39,361 nt of DNA from NCBI GenBank assembly GCA_947650155.1, contig CANSUS010000033.1:1-39361 (forward strand), read 5' to 3'. This DNA is from an uncultured Lachnospiraceae bacterium. Lineage in GTDB: Bacteria > Bacillota > Clostridia > Lachnospirales > Lachnospiraceae. The notes under the pieces are model-generated. The model made no database searches, was not told where the DNA came from, and worked only from the letters and a program-made list of their open reading frames with translations. Shown here in pieces: positions 1-7,629 of this stretch (positions are counted from its first letter, which is position 1; every line of letters begins with the position of its first letter). The translations under genes were made by a program, and so were the position numbers.

Positions 1-112
1 GTATTGATTTTTCAAGGAGCAAATCCCATTTTTAATGTGGGAAGTTTGAGTTATAATTATATTTCACTTAATAGCGCCAATAAAAGTGAAGTGTTCTTCA
101 GTTATAAATTTT

Positions 113-367
113 TTATGTTACTATTTCTAAATGTTTTAATGTTTCGATAAATTCATTTACGTCATTGTATATTGTGGTTTCTTCTGTATCAACATATTTT
201 TGTGCTAATTTTTTTACAATTTCGTTAATCTCACAGCCTTTTTGTAAATATATTATTATTTCACCTGCAATATCATCTAAAATATGTACGACTTCTTTTG
301 TTTCATCTTTTATCATATATTGATTGCCCATCTTTTTGATTTCAATATTTTTATTTACGACTATCAT
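113..367 (-). CDS. PqqD-like RiPP recognition element protein
   Basis: Small stand-alone PqqD-family protein of about 84 residues. The pattern of an N-terminal beta-rich part, the central 'HILDDIAGEIIIYLQKG' segment and a helical C-terminal half with 'EFIETLKHLEIV' is typical of the RiPP recognition element, which binds the leader of a precursor peptide and presents it to a radical SAM maturase. It lies 36 bp downstream of the SPASM maturase and is the last gene of the minus-strand cassette visible here. I chose the second methionine (365-367) because GGAGG lies 7 bases before it; the first ATG (371-373) would touch the ribosome site. Role as partner of the neighbouring maturases is inferred from context. 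Confidence 0.8.
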   Translation of the reverse strand: MIVVNKNIEIKKMGNQYMIKDETKEVVHILDDIAGEIIIYLQKGCEINEIVKKLAQKYVDTEETTIYNDVNEFIETLKHLEIVT

Positions 368-403
368 TTTCATTCCTCCGTAGGCTGATTATTAAAACAA
401 AAT

Positions 404-1813
404 TCATAGGGTGTCCCAACTCTTTTTAATCTTTCTTAAATAGTTTATCATTTTATCATTATCACTATATTCAAAGAGGATTTTTTCAATTAATGATTTA
501 TTTATGTTACAGTATATTTCATCACGTTGCATAATATCTTTATGTCTTAAATATGAATTGGTTACACATCCTCCATTGCACCATAATTTATATGGACATT
601 CTTTACAGCTTTCAATCTCTTCTACATTTCTAAGGTATAGTTTTTGGGCTATTGGGCTGTCAGTTATGGCCGAAAAATTATATCCATCATTAATATTCCC
701 TAATAAAAATTCATCTATTTCCTGAAATCCATAACATGGATATATTTTTCCGGTTGGACCAATACTAACAATTTTCCTACCAGCGCCACAAGGATTTTGA
801 TTACAGATATATCCCCTTCCAGGTGAAAAAATATAACTTGAGATTACCCCCATATTTCTTTCGACTATACTTTGTTCCGTTTCTGTATTTTTTTGAAGCA
901 GATAATTTTCATGTAATTTTATAAGCGCCTCTACATACTTTTTTATTTCAATTGTAATCTGATTTTCACTTGCAATTCCAAATGGTAATAATGGTAATAA
1001 ACTAAATGTTTCTGTTATATTATTTTCAATAAAATATTGTATAATTTGTTCTATATTATCCACATTTTGTTCACTGACAACAATTACAATACTAAATGGA
1101 ATTTGGCTGCTCTTTATTTTTTTAATTATTTCATTTACCTTATTCAAAATTGGTTTATTATTCTTATCGACTCTATTGCTATTTTGCTTTTCGGTAATTC
1201 CATCAACGGATATTGCTAACTGAATCATGTTATTATTTTTAATGAACTGTATTTTGGACATATCTAATAATAAGCCATTTGTTTGAATTACATAAGAGAT
1301 ATTGCATTTAATATTTGCTAATCCAGTAACAAATTTTTGAATAATATTAAAATTTAGTAATGGTTCGCCACCAGAAAATTCTATCGTCACACTATCAATG
1401 TTTTTTTCTTCAATATAGGTCTTTAAAGCATTTATTATATTTGTGGATGTTTTATTATCCATGTTTATTGCTTTTTGGCTATAATTAAAATTACTAACAC
1501 AATATTTGCATCGTATATTACACGTATTTGTTAAATTTATTTCAAAGTACGTAATAACTTCGTCAAGCTCTTTTTCTTGTAGAAAAATATACTGTCCGTT
1601 ACATTGTATTAACCCGGCATTATATAGGTCTGTGCAATATTTTTCATCGCTTCCTGCTGGATTAAACAATATTTCTAATTCATTTTTATCCAATATTCCC
1701 CAACCTAGCGTAACAGAGTTATATATAAACCATTTTTCTTCTATAGCCATAAGCTTTAAATCCTCTGGTACACTTCTATAATAGGAATTTTCAATAGAAT
1801 ATAACGATTTCAT
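404..1813 (-). CDS. Radical SAM/SPASM peptide maturase
   Basis: 469-residue radical SAM enzyme. Residues 1-90 are an N-terminal region common in peptide maturases; the SAM-binding [4Fe-4S] motif CxxxCxxC is C98-C102-C105 (TCNIRCKYC) and GGEP follows at 148-151. The C-terminal third is a SPASM domain with cysteines in 'CGAGRKIVSIGPTGKIYPCYGF', 'CKECPYKLWCNGGC' and a final 'YCN', enough for two auxiliary clusters. Such enzymes install thioether, C-C or similar crosslinks in ribosomal peptides. A ribosome site GGAAAGGA precedes the ATG. It sits between the precursor gene, from which it is separated by a terminator-like hairpin, and the PqqD-like gene. The exact chemistry cannot be read from the sequence. 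Confidence 0.9.
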   Translation of the reverse strand: MKSLYSIENSYYRSVPEDLKLMAIEEKWFIYNSVTLGWGILDKNELEILFNPAGSDEKYCTDLYNAGLIQCNGQYIFLQEKELDEVITYFEINLTNTCNIRCKYCVSNFNYSQKAINMDNKTSTNIINALKTYIEEKNIDSVTIEFSGGEPLLNFNIIQKFVTGLANIKCNISYVIQTNGLLLDMSKIQFIKNNNMIQLAISVDGITEKQNSNRVDKNNKPILNKVNEIIKKIKSSQIPFSIVIVVSEQNVDNIEQIIQYFIENNITETFSLLPLLPFGIASENQITIEIKKYVEALIKLHENYLLQKNTETEQSIVERNMGVISSYIFSPGRGYICNQNPCGAGRKIVSIGPTGKIYPCYGFQEIDEFLLGNINDGYNFSAITDSPIAQKLYLRNVEEIESCKECPYKLWCNGGCVTNSYLRHKDIMQRDEIYCNINKSLIEKILFEYSDNDKMINYLRKIKKSWDTL

Positions 1814-1834
1814 AATTTCCTTTCCGTTTTAGGC

Positions 1835-1860
1835 AAAAAAGGGACTTAGGTCCCTTTTTT
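1835..1860 (-). terminator. Terminator-like attenuator between precursor and maturase
   Basis: Perfect stem GGGAC/GTCCC (1841-1845 with 1850-1854), four-base loop, flanked by A6 and T6 so that it works on either strand. On the minus strand it follows the 34-residue precursor gene and precedes the maturase start by about 20 bases. A leaky terminator here would make much more precursor than enzyme, as is usual in RiPP operons. Confidence 0.75.
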
Positions 1861-1875
1861 GTGATGCAGTCATGT

Positions 1876-1980
1876 TTATCGGGGTAAATTAATTAAATTA
1901 CATCTACTCCAGCCACATTTTACTGACTGTTTCTTTTTATTCAGTTTAACCGTAGTAATAACTTTAGGTTTCTTATACAT
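1876..1980 (-). CDS. RiPP precursor peptide, 34 residues, CGWSRC core
   Basis: Short gene found by reading the minus strand between the two radical SAM genes. The ATG (1978-1980) is preceded by GAAAGGAGG at ideal spacing, the strongest ribosome site in the cassette. The product starts MYKKPKVITTVKLNKKK, a lysine-rich leader, and ends KCGWSRCNLINLPR. The two cysteines (22 and 27), Trp24 and Arg26 are the obvious targets for radical SAM crosslinking: thioethers at the cysteines or a Trp-Ser-Arg three-residue ring are both possible. It begins 31 bp after the 312-residue radical SAM gene and is followed by a hairpin terminator. I recognise no named precursor family. That it is a gene is well supported; the modification type and any leader cleavage site are unknown. 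Confidence 0.82.
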   Translation of the reverse strand: MYKKPKVITTVKLNKKKQSVKCGWSRCNLINLPR

Positions 1981-2011
1981 GTAATACCTCCTTTCATAGG
2001 CAAAGCCCTAT

Positions 2012-2950
2012 TTATATAAATATCTTATTTATTAAGATATTTATATCCAATGTATCAGATAGATTTTTATCTTGGATTGGAATTAACTCACCGTCTCCAT
2101 TTTCAGTAATATATTCAGCCCATGTGCCGGAGCAAATATCGTTAAAATTGCATTTTTCACATTGAACGGCCTTTTTATAAAATAATTTATCATAATTGAC
2201 ATCTTGTTCCATTTCATCCTTTGAAACAAAATCAAGCTTTGCAGGAATATATAATTCTCCTATTGTTTCATAATAATTATCAATCTGGCAAAAAGGAATT
2301 CCTTCTACAAGGACTTCTTTACTTATATTTTTAGCATACTTAATTGCATTCAGCAGATAGGATTTCATTTCACTAAATGTTACTGAAAATTCATGATATC
2401 TTTTTTTATTTTCCTCCAAATCACGAAGCAATACAAATTTAATTGTATCAACACCTAAACCAAAAACAAATTCTGAAATGTTTTTAAGAGATTTATAATT
2501 AAGTATATTGATTACCGTATTAATGATTATAAATTGATTAAAATGTTTTATATTTTTAATTCCCTGTATAGTCTCTTCATAGCTTTGCTTTACCTGTGTT
2601 ATATATTCAAATTTGTCTTTTTCGCATTCATGAAAAGAAATCAGATATGACTCTATTCCTATATCTGCAATAAGATGAGCAAAGTTTAAATTTGCAAATT
2701 TCCTGGCATTTGTCTGTAATCTGATTTTGTAACCTTTTGATTTTATATATTGTAATATTTCAATAATATCATCTCTTAATGTTGGTTCTCCGCCAGAAAT
2801 TGTTATGGTATCAAATTTCTGGTTGTCCACCATATCTATAATTTTTATTATTTCTTCAAATTCTATATAATTATTATGTTCTGCAGTTATACAAAACCTA
2901 CAACGATTATTGCATCTGTAATCTAATTTTATAAAATATTCTGAGTTCAT
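2012..2950 (-). CDS. Radical SAM enzyme with short Cys-rich C-terminus
   Basis: 312-residue radical SAM protein, first gene of the minus-strand cassette. The SAM-cluster motif lies very near the N-terminus: C13-C17-C20 (CNNRCRFC), then GGEP at 53-56. The C-terminal region has C264-x2-C267-x5-C273 in 'CEKCNFNDICSGTWAEY', which looks like a reduced SPASM/twitch-type auxiliary cluster site rather than a full seven-cysteine SPASM domain. It has no N-terminal recognition domain, so it may depend on the separate PqqD-like protein. AAAGGA precedes the ATG at a slightly long distance. With the 469-residue maturase it makes a two-enzyme system for one peptide; which step it performs is not visible. 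Confidence 0.87.
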   Translation of the reverse strand: MNSEYFIKLDYRCNNRCRFCITAEHNNYIEFEEIIKIIDMVDNQKFDTITISGGEPTLRDDIIEILQYIKSKGYKIRLQTNARKFANLNFAHLIADIGIESYLISFHECEKDKFEYITQVKQSYEETIQGIKNIKHFNQFIIINTVINILNYKSLKNISEFVFGLGVDTIKFVLLRDLEENKKRYHEFSVTFSEMKSYLLNAIKYAKNISKEVLVEGIPFCQIDNYYETIGELYIPAKLDFVSKDEMEQDVNYDKLFYKKAVQCEKCNFNDICSGTWAEYITENGDGELIPIQDKNLSDTLDINILINKIFI

Positions 2951-3161
2951 GTTGATATTTCCTTTGCATAAACATATTATGGAAAGAATAAATATTTTTC
3001 ACCATAATTTTTTATATCTTGCGCTTTTTCTACAGATAATGTTAATAACAAAAAAAGAAAATTACCATGAAATTTCTGGAAAATATTTCTATGCTTTAGA
3101 AAAACATTGTTTTTTATACTTACGTCTGGTGGTATAAAAATGATAATCAGAGATAATCTTG

Positions 3162-3208
3162 AAAAGAGCCGTACCACAACTGGAAAGCAGTTATGGTACG
3201 GCTCTTTT
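3162..3208 (-). terminator. Strong terminator downstream of mecA
   Basis: Fifteen-base perfect arms (3162-3176 with 3194-3208, core GAGCCGTACCA) and an inner AACT/AGTT stem, with A4 and T4 at the ends. It ends leftward transcription of mecA and separates it from the peptide cassette. Confidence 0.85.
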
Positions 3209-3236
3209 CTTACTACGGAATATTTTATATTGTTTT

Positions 3237-3980
3237 TTAAATTTGTGCCAGAGACTGAAGAGCGTGGCTCTTAATAATTGGAACATAATGTTCTTCTAAA
3301 TATGCTTCGCTGGCAGCGGCAAAACGTTCTGCTTTTCCGTATTCGGAAAGGATATTGCAAATTTTGTTATATTCTTCGGGAGTATGTTCTCCTTTTGTTA
3401 TTGTGAGCAGATACCGATCCGCAGTCTCATTTTTATAAAGAGAATTCACTTCATTATAATTCTTATGAAGTATATGGGCGAGACGTACCAGCTCATGAAG
3501 AGTGCGAAATGAAAAAATTCTCGTAATTTCTACATTTTGTTTTTCCGCCGTTTTTTTGGCATTGTCCGGTGCAGCTTCTTTTTGGGGAGCGTCTATGGTT
3601 TCATTATGAATCCGTTTAAACAGATCCAAAACTTCATCCGCGCCCTCGGCAAGTTCATCTAAAAGGTATTCGGAATCATCGCCATCATGAACGGACGGCG
3701 CAAATTTTGAAAAACGTGTATCCAATTCCTCAGGATCTTCCACTTTGGTAATGATCAACACGATGCATTCGGAATTCAGAGGGATAGCTTCGATCATAAG
3801 CGGAATGTCTTCGGCTTCAAAACCAAATTCAAAAGATGCCTGCTGCATCATATCGCGGAAAAGACTCTTTGCCTTTTCGGTTCCATAAGCAAGTTCACTG
3901 ATCTTCAGCTCACGGTCGGCCAGATCCTCCCTTGTCAAAGTGCATCGAATCTGGTGGTCATTTACTTTTTCTATTTTCAT
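3237..3980 (-). CDS. mecA: MecA-type adaptor protein for ClpC
   Basis: 247-residue protein of the MecA/YpbH adaptor family, which delivers substrates to the ClpCP protease and in Bacillus controls competence and sporulation factors. Residues 1-90 match the substrate-binding half (MKIEKVNDHQIRCTL, then GFEAEDIPLMIEAIPL); an acidic, lysine-poor linker runs roughly from 95 to 150; the C-terminal half from about 155 (IFSFRTLHELVRLAHIL) is the ClpC-binding fold. The start has AAGGATG upstream, and a sigma-A-type promoter lies 77 bp before the ATG on the same strand. A strong terminator follows the stop, so it is a single-gene unit. Targets in this organism cannot be read from the sequence. Confidence 0.9.
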   Translation of the reverse strand: MKIEKVNDHQIRCTLTREDLADRELKISELAYGTEKAKSLFRDMMQQASFEFGFEAEDIPLMIEAIPLNSECIVLIITKVEDPEELDTRFSKFAPSVHDGDDSEYLLDELAEGADEVLDLFKRIHNETIDAPQKEAAPDNAKKTAEKQNVEITRIFSFRTLHELVRLAHILHKNYNEVNSLYKNETADRYLLTITKGEHTPEEYNKICNILSEYGKAERFAAASEAYLEEHYVPIIKSHALQSLAQI

Positions 3981-4056
3981 GCTATCACATCCTTACTATA
4001 AGATACTGCAAAAATTGCAGTTTGTTCCTTTGGTCAATGTGTAAAGTATATTATAA

Positions 4057-4085
4057 TTTATATACTTTTCGCGATATTTAGTCAA
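4057..4085 (-). promoter_or_regulatory. Sigma-A promoter of mecA
   Basis: On the minus strand: TTGACT (4080-4085), 17-base spacer, TATAAA (4057-4062). The expected start point is near 4050, giving a leader of about 70 bases before the mecA ATG. Confidence 0.7.
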
Positions 4086-4133
4086 TAGGGCTCGAAAAGT
4101 GTTTAAAAAATTTTCATAATTTTAAATTTTTTC

Positions 4134-4162
4134 TTGCATTATCTGGAAATTATTACTATAAT
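4134..4162 (+). promoter_or_regulatory. Orphan consensus promoter
   Basis: TTGCAT (4134-4139), 17-base spacer, perfect TATAAT (4157-4162). The predicted transcript starts near 4169 and opens with a hairpin (CTTTCGG/CCGAAAG) that partly masks GAAAGGAGG. No start codon follows at a usable distance, so what it drives is uncertain; the next gene begins at 4616. Confidence 0.65.
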
Positions 4163-4615
4163 AACAACCAGAGATACTTTCGGATAATAGGCACCGAAAG
4201 GAGGCAATATAATAATATACAAAAAAGCGAGTGCTTATCCACATTTTTTAAAATATTTAAGACTTATTTACATTCTTTAGTCTTATCTGTCCGGTTCGGG
4301 CAATTTCAGAATCCTTATTGATATATCAGCAATTCCAGTAATCAACTGGTAAAATAAAGAAAAGGATGTCTTACAAGCTTCAGGAATACGCTTAGTCAAT
4401 AAAATTCCAAAATTTATCAGACTTTATAATTATAATTCAAAAAAAATTATCGGGTATACTAGTATATTATGTGCATCCGGGTATCTCTAATATTCTATTT
4501 TATTATCGTCATTTTTTTACGAAAGTATAATGAATCATACAAACTATATATATCACGGACCTTCTTTTGGGCAAAGTTTGTATAAAAAATTAGAGTATTA
4601 CGGGGGAATGCATAG

Positions 4616-4840
4616 ATGCTTTTACAGGAAATGGAAAAAGAAACATTAAAATATAATTTAGAAAGAGCAGTGCAAAGCGGAGCCAGATTATATCTGGAGG
4701 GTAAACAGAGCACACCGGAAGCAATTATAGGATGTTGTGTAAATGAGGAAATGTCTTATATGCCGGATTATGTACTGAACGATTGCGGGAAACTTACAGA
4801 AGTAAGATATGACAAAATCAGATTTTATGATTGCAAATAA
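4616..4840 (+). CDS. Conserved-looking hypothetical protein, 74 residues
   Basis: Short ORF with a GGGGGA ribosome site 8 bases before the ATG. The product begins MLLQEMEKETLKYNL and has a helical first half, then 'GCCVNEEMSYMPDYVLNDCGKLTEVRYDKI', which reads as a compact folded domain with three cysteines plus one near the end. I do not recognise a named family and see no membrane segment or signal peptide. It stands alone between mecA and the GH18 gene. Coding status is supported by the ribosome site and the protein-like composition, not by a known function. Confidence 0.6.
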   Translation: MLLQEMEKETLKYNLERAVQSGARLYLEGKQSTPEAIIGCCVNEEMSYMPDYVLNDCGKLTEVRYDKIRFYDCK

Positions 4841-4981
4841 TAAGATTGATCCAGATGGAAACGAACAGAGAAACGGCCCCTCGTGTGCGGAAGCATTTGG
4901 AAAAAATATAAATTATATAGGAAAATCATAAAATAAAAGCCGAAAGAAAGTATTTTGGTTTGAAAAATGTCAAAATTGGTA

Positions 4982-5010
4982 ATGACGGTAAGAAAATAGT
5001 TTGCTATAAT
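4982..5010 (+). promoter_or_regulatory. Promoter of the GH18 gene
   Basis: Extended -10 TGCTATAAT (TATAAT at 5005-5010) with a weak -35 ATGACG (4982-4987) at 17 bases. It lies 29 bases before the GH18 ATG, leaving room for the ribosome site AGAAAGGAG. Confidence 0.65.
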
Positions 5011-5038
5011 AGAGGACAGTCAGAAAGGAGCTGGATTA

Positions 5039-6724
5039 ATGAAAAAAGCGATTCCGGTTATCATTGCGATTGTCCTCATTATTTTAATAGGGGGAGCATA
5101 CGTTGGTGTTAAATTTTTAGAAAGATATTCTTATTCTAAAGAATATGCGGATTTAAATGAATATTATGGAGTAAACGGGCAGGCGGATACAGCGATTATC
5201 CTGCAGGACGAGATCATAGAGGAAAAAGCATTGTTAAAAGACGGCGTTTATTATTTTGACTTTGCGACAGTCCGTAAATATTTTAATGACCGTTTTTATG
5301 AGGATAAGACAGAAGGCCTGCTGCTATACACAACGCCTGTCGATACAATTCGGACAGAAATAGGCAGCAGTACTTATATAAAAGAAGGTTCGCCGGTTGA
5401 GTCGGATTATGCGCTTTCTTTTTATGAAGGGGAAACATTATATATTGCGGCGGAATATCTGAAAAATTATTGCAATTTTTCCTACTCTGTTTTTACGGAA
5501 CCGAACCGTATGCAGGTGTATACACAGTGGGGAGAAGAAACCACCGCACAAATAGAAAAAGATACAGCCGTAAGGTATCAGGGCGGTGTGAAAAGCGATA
5601 TTTTAAAAGATATAAAAAAGGGCGATACGGTTACCATACTTGAAACAATGGAAACCTGGTCCAAAGTAAAAACAAAGGATTCGGTGATCGGCTATGTAGA
5701 GAATAAGCGGCTTTCTGAACCGGCAGTGGCAGAGCAGATCCCGGTAACGGATTATGTAGAGCCGGAATTTACATGTCTTACAAGAGACTATAAGATTAAT
5801 CTGGCATGGCACCAGGTGTGGAATGCGGATGCAAACAGTACTTTGGCATCCATGCTTGCGCCGACAAAAGGAGTCAATGTGATTTCGCCAACATGGTTTT
5901 CACTTTCTGACAATGAAGGGGGATTTACCAGTATAGCATCCGGCTCTTATGTACAGCAGGCGCATGATATGGGCTTGGAAGTCTGGGCACTGATTGATAA
6001 TTTCAGTACGGAAATCAGTACAAAGACAATTCTCTCTTCTACGACGACAAGAACCCGTCTGATAGAAAATCTTGTACAGACGGTAAAAGACTATAGCATT
6101 GATGGAATCAACATCGACTTTGAACAGGTTTCAGCGGATGCGGGAGACGATTACATTCAGTTTATAAGAGAATTGTCCGTAGCCTGCCGCAGAGAAGGAA
6201 TTGTGCTTTCGGTAGATAATTATGTTCCTACCGGATATACAGACCATTATAATAGGGAAGAACAGGGTCTTTTTGCAGATTATGTCATTGTGATGGGATA
6301 TGACGAACATTATTCAGGCAGTGAAGCGGGGCCGGTAGCTTCTACAAAATATGTGACAGAAGGAATTGAAAATACGATAGCGGTAGTTCCGGAAAATAAG
6401 GTCATTAATGCGGTGCCGTTTTATACAAGGATTTGGAAAACGGAAGGAGACGTTGTAAGCTGTGACTCTGTTTCAATGGATGCAGCTGCACAATTTGTTG
6501 CAAATAACGGAATTGAAACTTATTGGAATGGAGAAACGGGACATAATTATGGTGAGATACAGACAGGTGAGGCGTTTTATCAGGTCTGGCTGGAAGATAT
6601 TCAGGCATTAGAACAAAAACTTGGTATTATGGGAAATTATAATCTTGGCGGAATCGCAGGATGGAAATTGGGGCTGGAAAATGCGGCTGCATGGGATTTA
6701 ATTGAAAATTATATGAATCAATAA
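5039..6724 (+). CDS. Membrane-anchored GH18 glycosidase with SH3 domain
   Basis: 561 residues. A single N-terminal membrane anchor (about 5-25) is followed by a copper-amine-oxidase-N-like region (about 60-165), a bacterial SH3 domain (about 172-228, ending 'SVIGYVENKRLSEP') and a GH18 barrel (about 250-560). The catalytic motif is D355-GINI-D360-F-E362, with E362 the expected acid; asparagine replaces the middle aspartate of DxxDxDxE, as is common in the YaaH/SleL spore-wall enzymes. The enzyme should act outside the membrane on N-acetylglucosaminyl bonds of peptidoglycan. It has its own promoter and terminator and lies next to a CwlD-like amidase, which favours a wall or spore role over chitin use. 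The exact substrate is inferred. Confidence 0.85.
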   Translation: MKKAIPVIIAIVLIILIGGAYVGVKFLERYSYSKEYADLNEYYGVNGQADTAIILQDEIIEEKALLKDGVYYFDFATVRKYFNDRFYEDKTEGLLLYTTPVDTIRTEIGSSTYIKEGSPVESDYALSFYEGETLYIAAEYLKNYCNFSYSVFTEPNRMQVYTQWGEETTAQIEKDTAVRYQGGVKSDILKDIKKGDTVTILETMETWSKVKTKDSVIGYVENKRLSEPAVAEQIPVTDYVEPEFTCLTRDYKINLAWHQVWNADANSTLASMLAPTKGVNVISPTWFSLSDNEGGFTSIASGSYVQQAHDMGLEVWALIDNFSTEISTKTILSSTTTRTRLIENLVQTVKDYSIDGINIDFEQVSADAGDDYIQFIRELSVACRREGIVLSVDNYVPTGYTDHYNREEQGLFADYVIVMGYDEHYSGSEAGPVASTKYVTEGIENTIAVVPENKVINAVPFYTRIWKTEGDVVSCDSVSMDAAAQFVANNGIETYWNGETGHNYGEIQTGEAFYQVWLEDIQALEQKLGIMGNYNLGGIAGWKLGLENAAAWDLIENYMNQ

Positions 6725-6729
6725 AAAGT

Positions 6730-6780
6730 AAAGCTGTCAGAATGCGGATAAGCCACTTCCCTGACGGCTTTCATTTTTTT
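6730..6780 (+). terminator. Terminator after the GH18 gene
   Basis: Eleven-pair stem AAAGCTGTCAG (6730-6740) with CTGACGGCTTT (6761-6771), one G-U pair, followed by CA and T7. It overlaps the upstream part of the open frame that leads into the amidase, which rules out starts before about 6790. Confidence 0.85.
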
Positions 6781-6819
6781 ATCTATCTGTACATATATTT
6801 AAACAAACTCTTAGAAATC

Positions 6820-7545
6820 ATGAAAACGAGGTTTGGTGTGAAGATTGATAAGCAATGGATCATACGGGCTGGGGCATTAGTTTTATGTGCAGTTTCCATA
6901 TTTTATGCGGGCAAGGATAGGATACAGAGGACAAATTCGGCGCAGGCGGAGGCGGTAAGGGAGAAACCCTGCGTTGTGATAGATGCAGGGCATGGCGGTT
7001 TTGATCCGGGAAAAGTTGGGATAAACGGCGCTTTGGAAAAAGATATAAATTTGTCAATTGCGAAAATGGTAAAAGAATTTTTGGAGGCGGACGATATTGA
7101 AGTGATAATGACAAGAGAGACGGACACAGGACTGTATGAGGAATCTGATTCCAATAAAAAAGTGCAGGATATGAAAAACAGGATTGGTATTATTGAAGAA
7201 GTAAATCCGATTGTCACGGTCAGTATTCATCAAAACAGCTATCATGAAGAATATGTACATGGCGCGCAGGTATTTTACTATACGAACAGTAAAAACGGAA
7301 AAGAACTTGCAGGTTTTTTACAGAGAAGGCTGGTGGAAGATATTGATCCTTCCAATACAAGAGTGGAAAAGGAAAATAACAGCTATTATCTGCTGAAAAA
7401 GACCACTTCGCCAATTGTTATTATAGAATGCGGATTTTTGTCAAACAGGGAAGAAGCGGATGCCTTGTCAAACGCGGCGTATCAGGAAAAGGTGGCATGG
7501 GCAATCCATCTTGGTATCATCCAGTATATTAATGATCAGTCGTAA
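6820..7545 (+). CDS. cwlD: CwlD-like N-acetylmuramoyl-L-alanine amidase
   Basis: Amidase_3 family zinc hydrolase, about 241 residues, close to the size of Bacillus CwlD. One N-terminal membrane segment (13-30) anchors it. Zinc ligands are H58 (DAGHGG), E73 (ALEKDIN) and H137 (SIHQN); the catalytic glutamate is E203 (IIECGFLSN). The family cleaves the bond between muramic acid and the stem peptide; CwlD does this when muramic lactam of the spore cortex is made. The frame is open back to 6742, but that stretch is a terminator. ATG 6820 has no clear ribosome site, while the in-frame GTG at 6838 has GAGG 6 bases before it and may be the true start. There are no wall-binding repeats. Confidence 0.83.
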   Translation: MKTRFGVKIDKQWIIRAGALVLCAVSIFYAGKDRIQRTNSAQAEAVREKPCVVIDAGHGGFDPGKVGINGALEKDINLSIAKMVKEFLEADDIEVIMTRETDTGLYEESDSNKKVQDMKNRIGIIEEVNPIVTVSIHQNSYHEEYVHGAQVFYYTNSKNGKELAGFLQRRLVEDIDPSNTRVEKENNSYYLLKKTTSPIVIIECGFLSNREEADALSNAAYQEKVAWAIHLGIIQYINDQS

Positions 7546-7553
7546 AATATCGC

Positions 7554-7582
7554 TTTCCTTAGAAATAGGAGTATGGTATACT
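7554..7582 (+). promoter_or_regulatory. Promoter of the tsaC gene
   Basis: TTTCCT (7554-7559), 17-base spacer ending in TGG, TATACT (7577-7582): an extended -10 promoter 48 bases before the threonylcarbamoyl-AMP synthase ATG, placed right after the amidase stop. Confidence 0.55.
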
Positions 7583-7629
7583 AAAGACGCAAAAGTTGGA
7601 TCAGTCAGTATGGAAAGCGGGAGACCGAT

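Larger units (their letters stand above)
3981..4615. other. 635-bp intergenic region with divergent promoters
   Basis: AT-rich stretch between mecA and the 74-residue gene. From left to right it holds a small hairpin ACTGCA/TGCAGT (4006-4022), the mecA promoter on the minus strand, a rightward consensus promoter (4134-4162), a hairpin CTTTCGG/CCGAAAG (4177-4200) whose right arm runs into GAAAGGAGG, a CCAGT/ACTGG hairpin (about 4335-4349) and the palindrome TATACTAGTATA near 4455. A weak -10 box TATAAT (4526-4531) with TTATCG at -35 could serve the 74-residue gene. The GGAGG at 4200-4204 is not followed by any ATG, GTG or TTG within 20 bases, so no gene can be assigned to it. Confidence 0.6.

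Noticed and set aside
1876-1980. Streptide-type Lys-Trp crosslink in the precursor
   Set aside because: The KxxxW spacing is absent: the residue four before Trp24 is Val20.
2977-3177. 66-residue minus-strand ORF upstream of the short radical SAM gene
   Set aside because: No ribosome site, odd composition, and its start lies inside the mecA terminator; it is more likely leader sequence of the peptide cassette.
6742-6819. Upstream extension of the CwlD-like frame
   Set aside because: It reads through the GH18 terminator and its phenylalanine- and tyrosine-rich translation does not fit the family's N-terminus.
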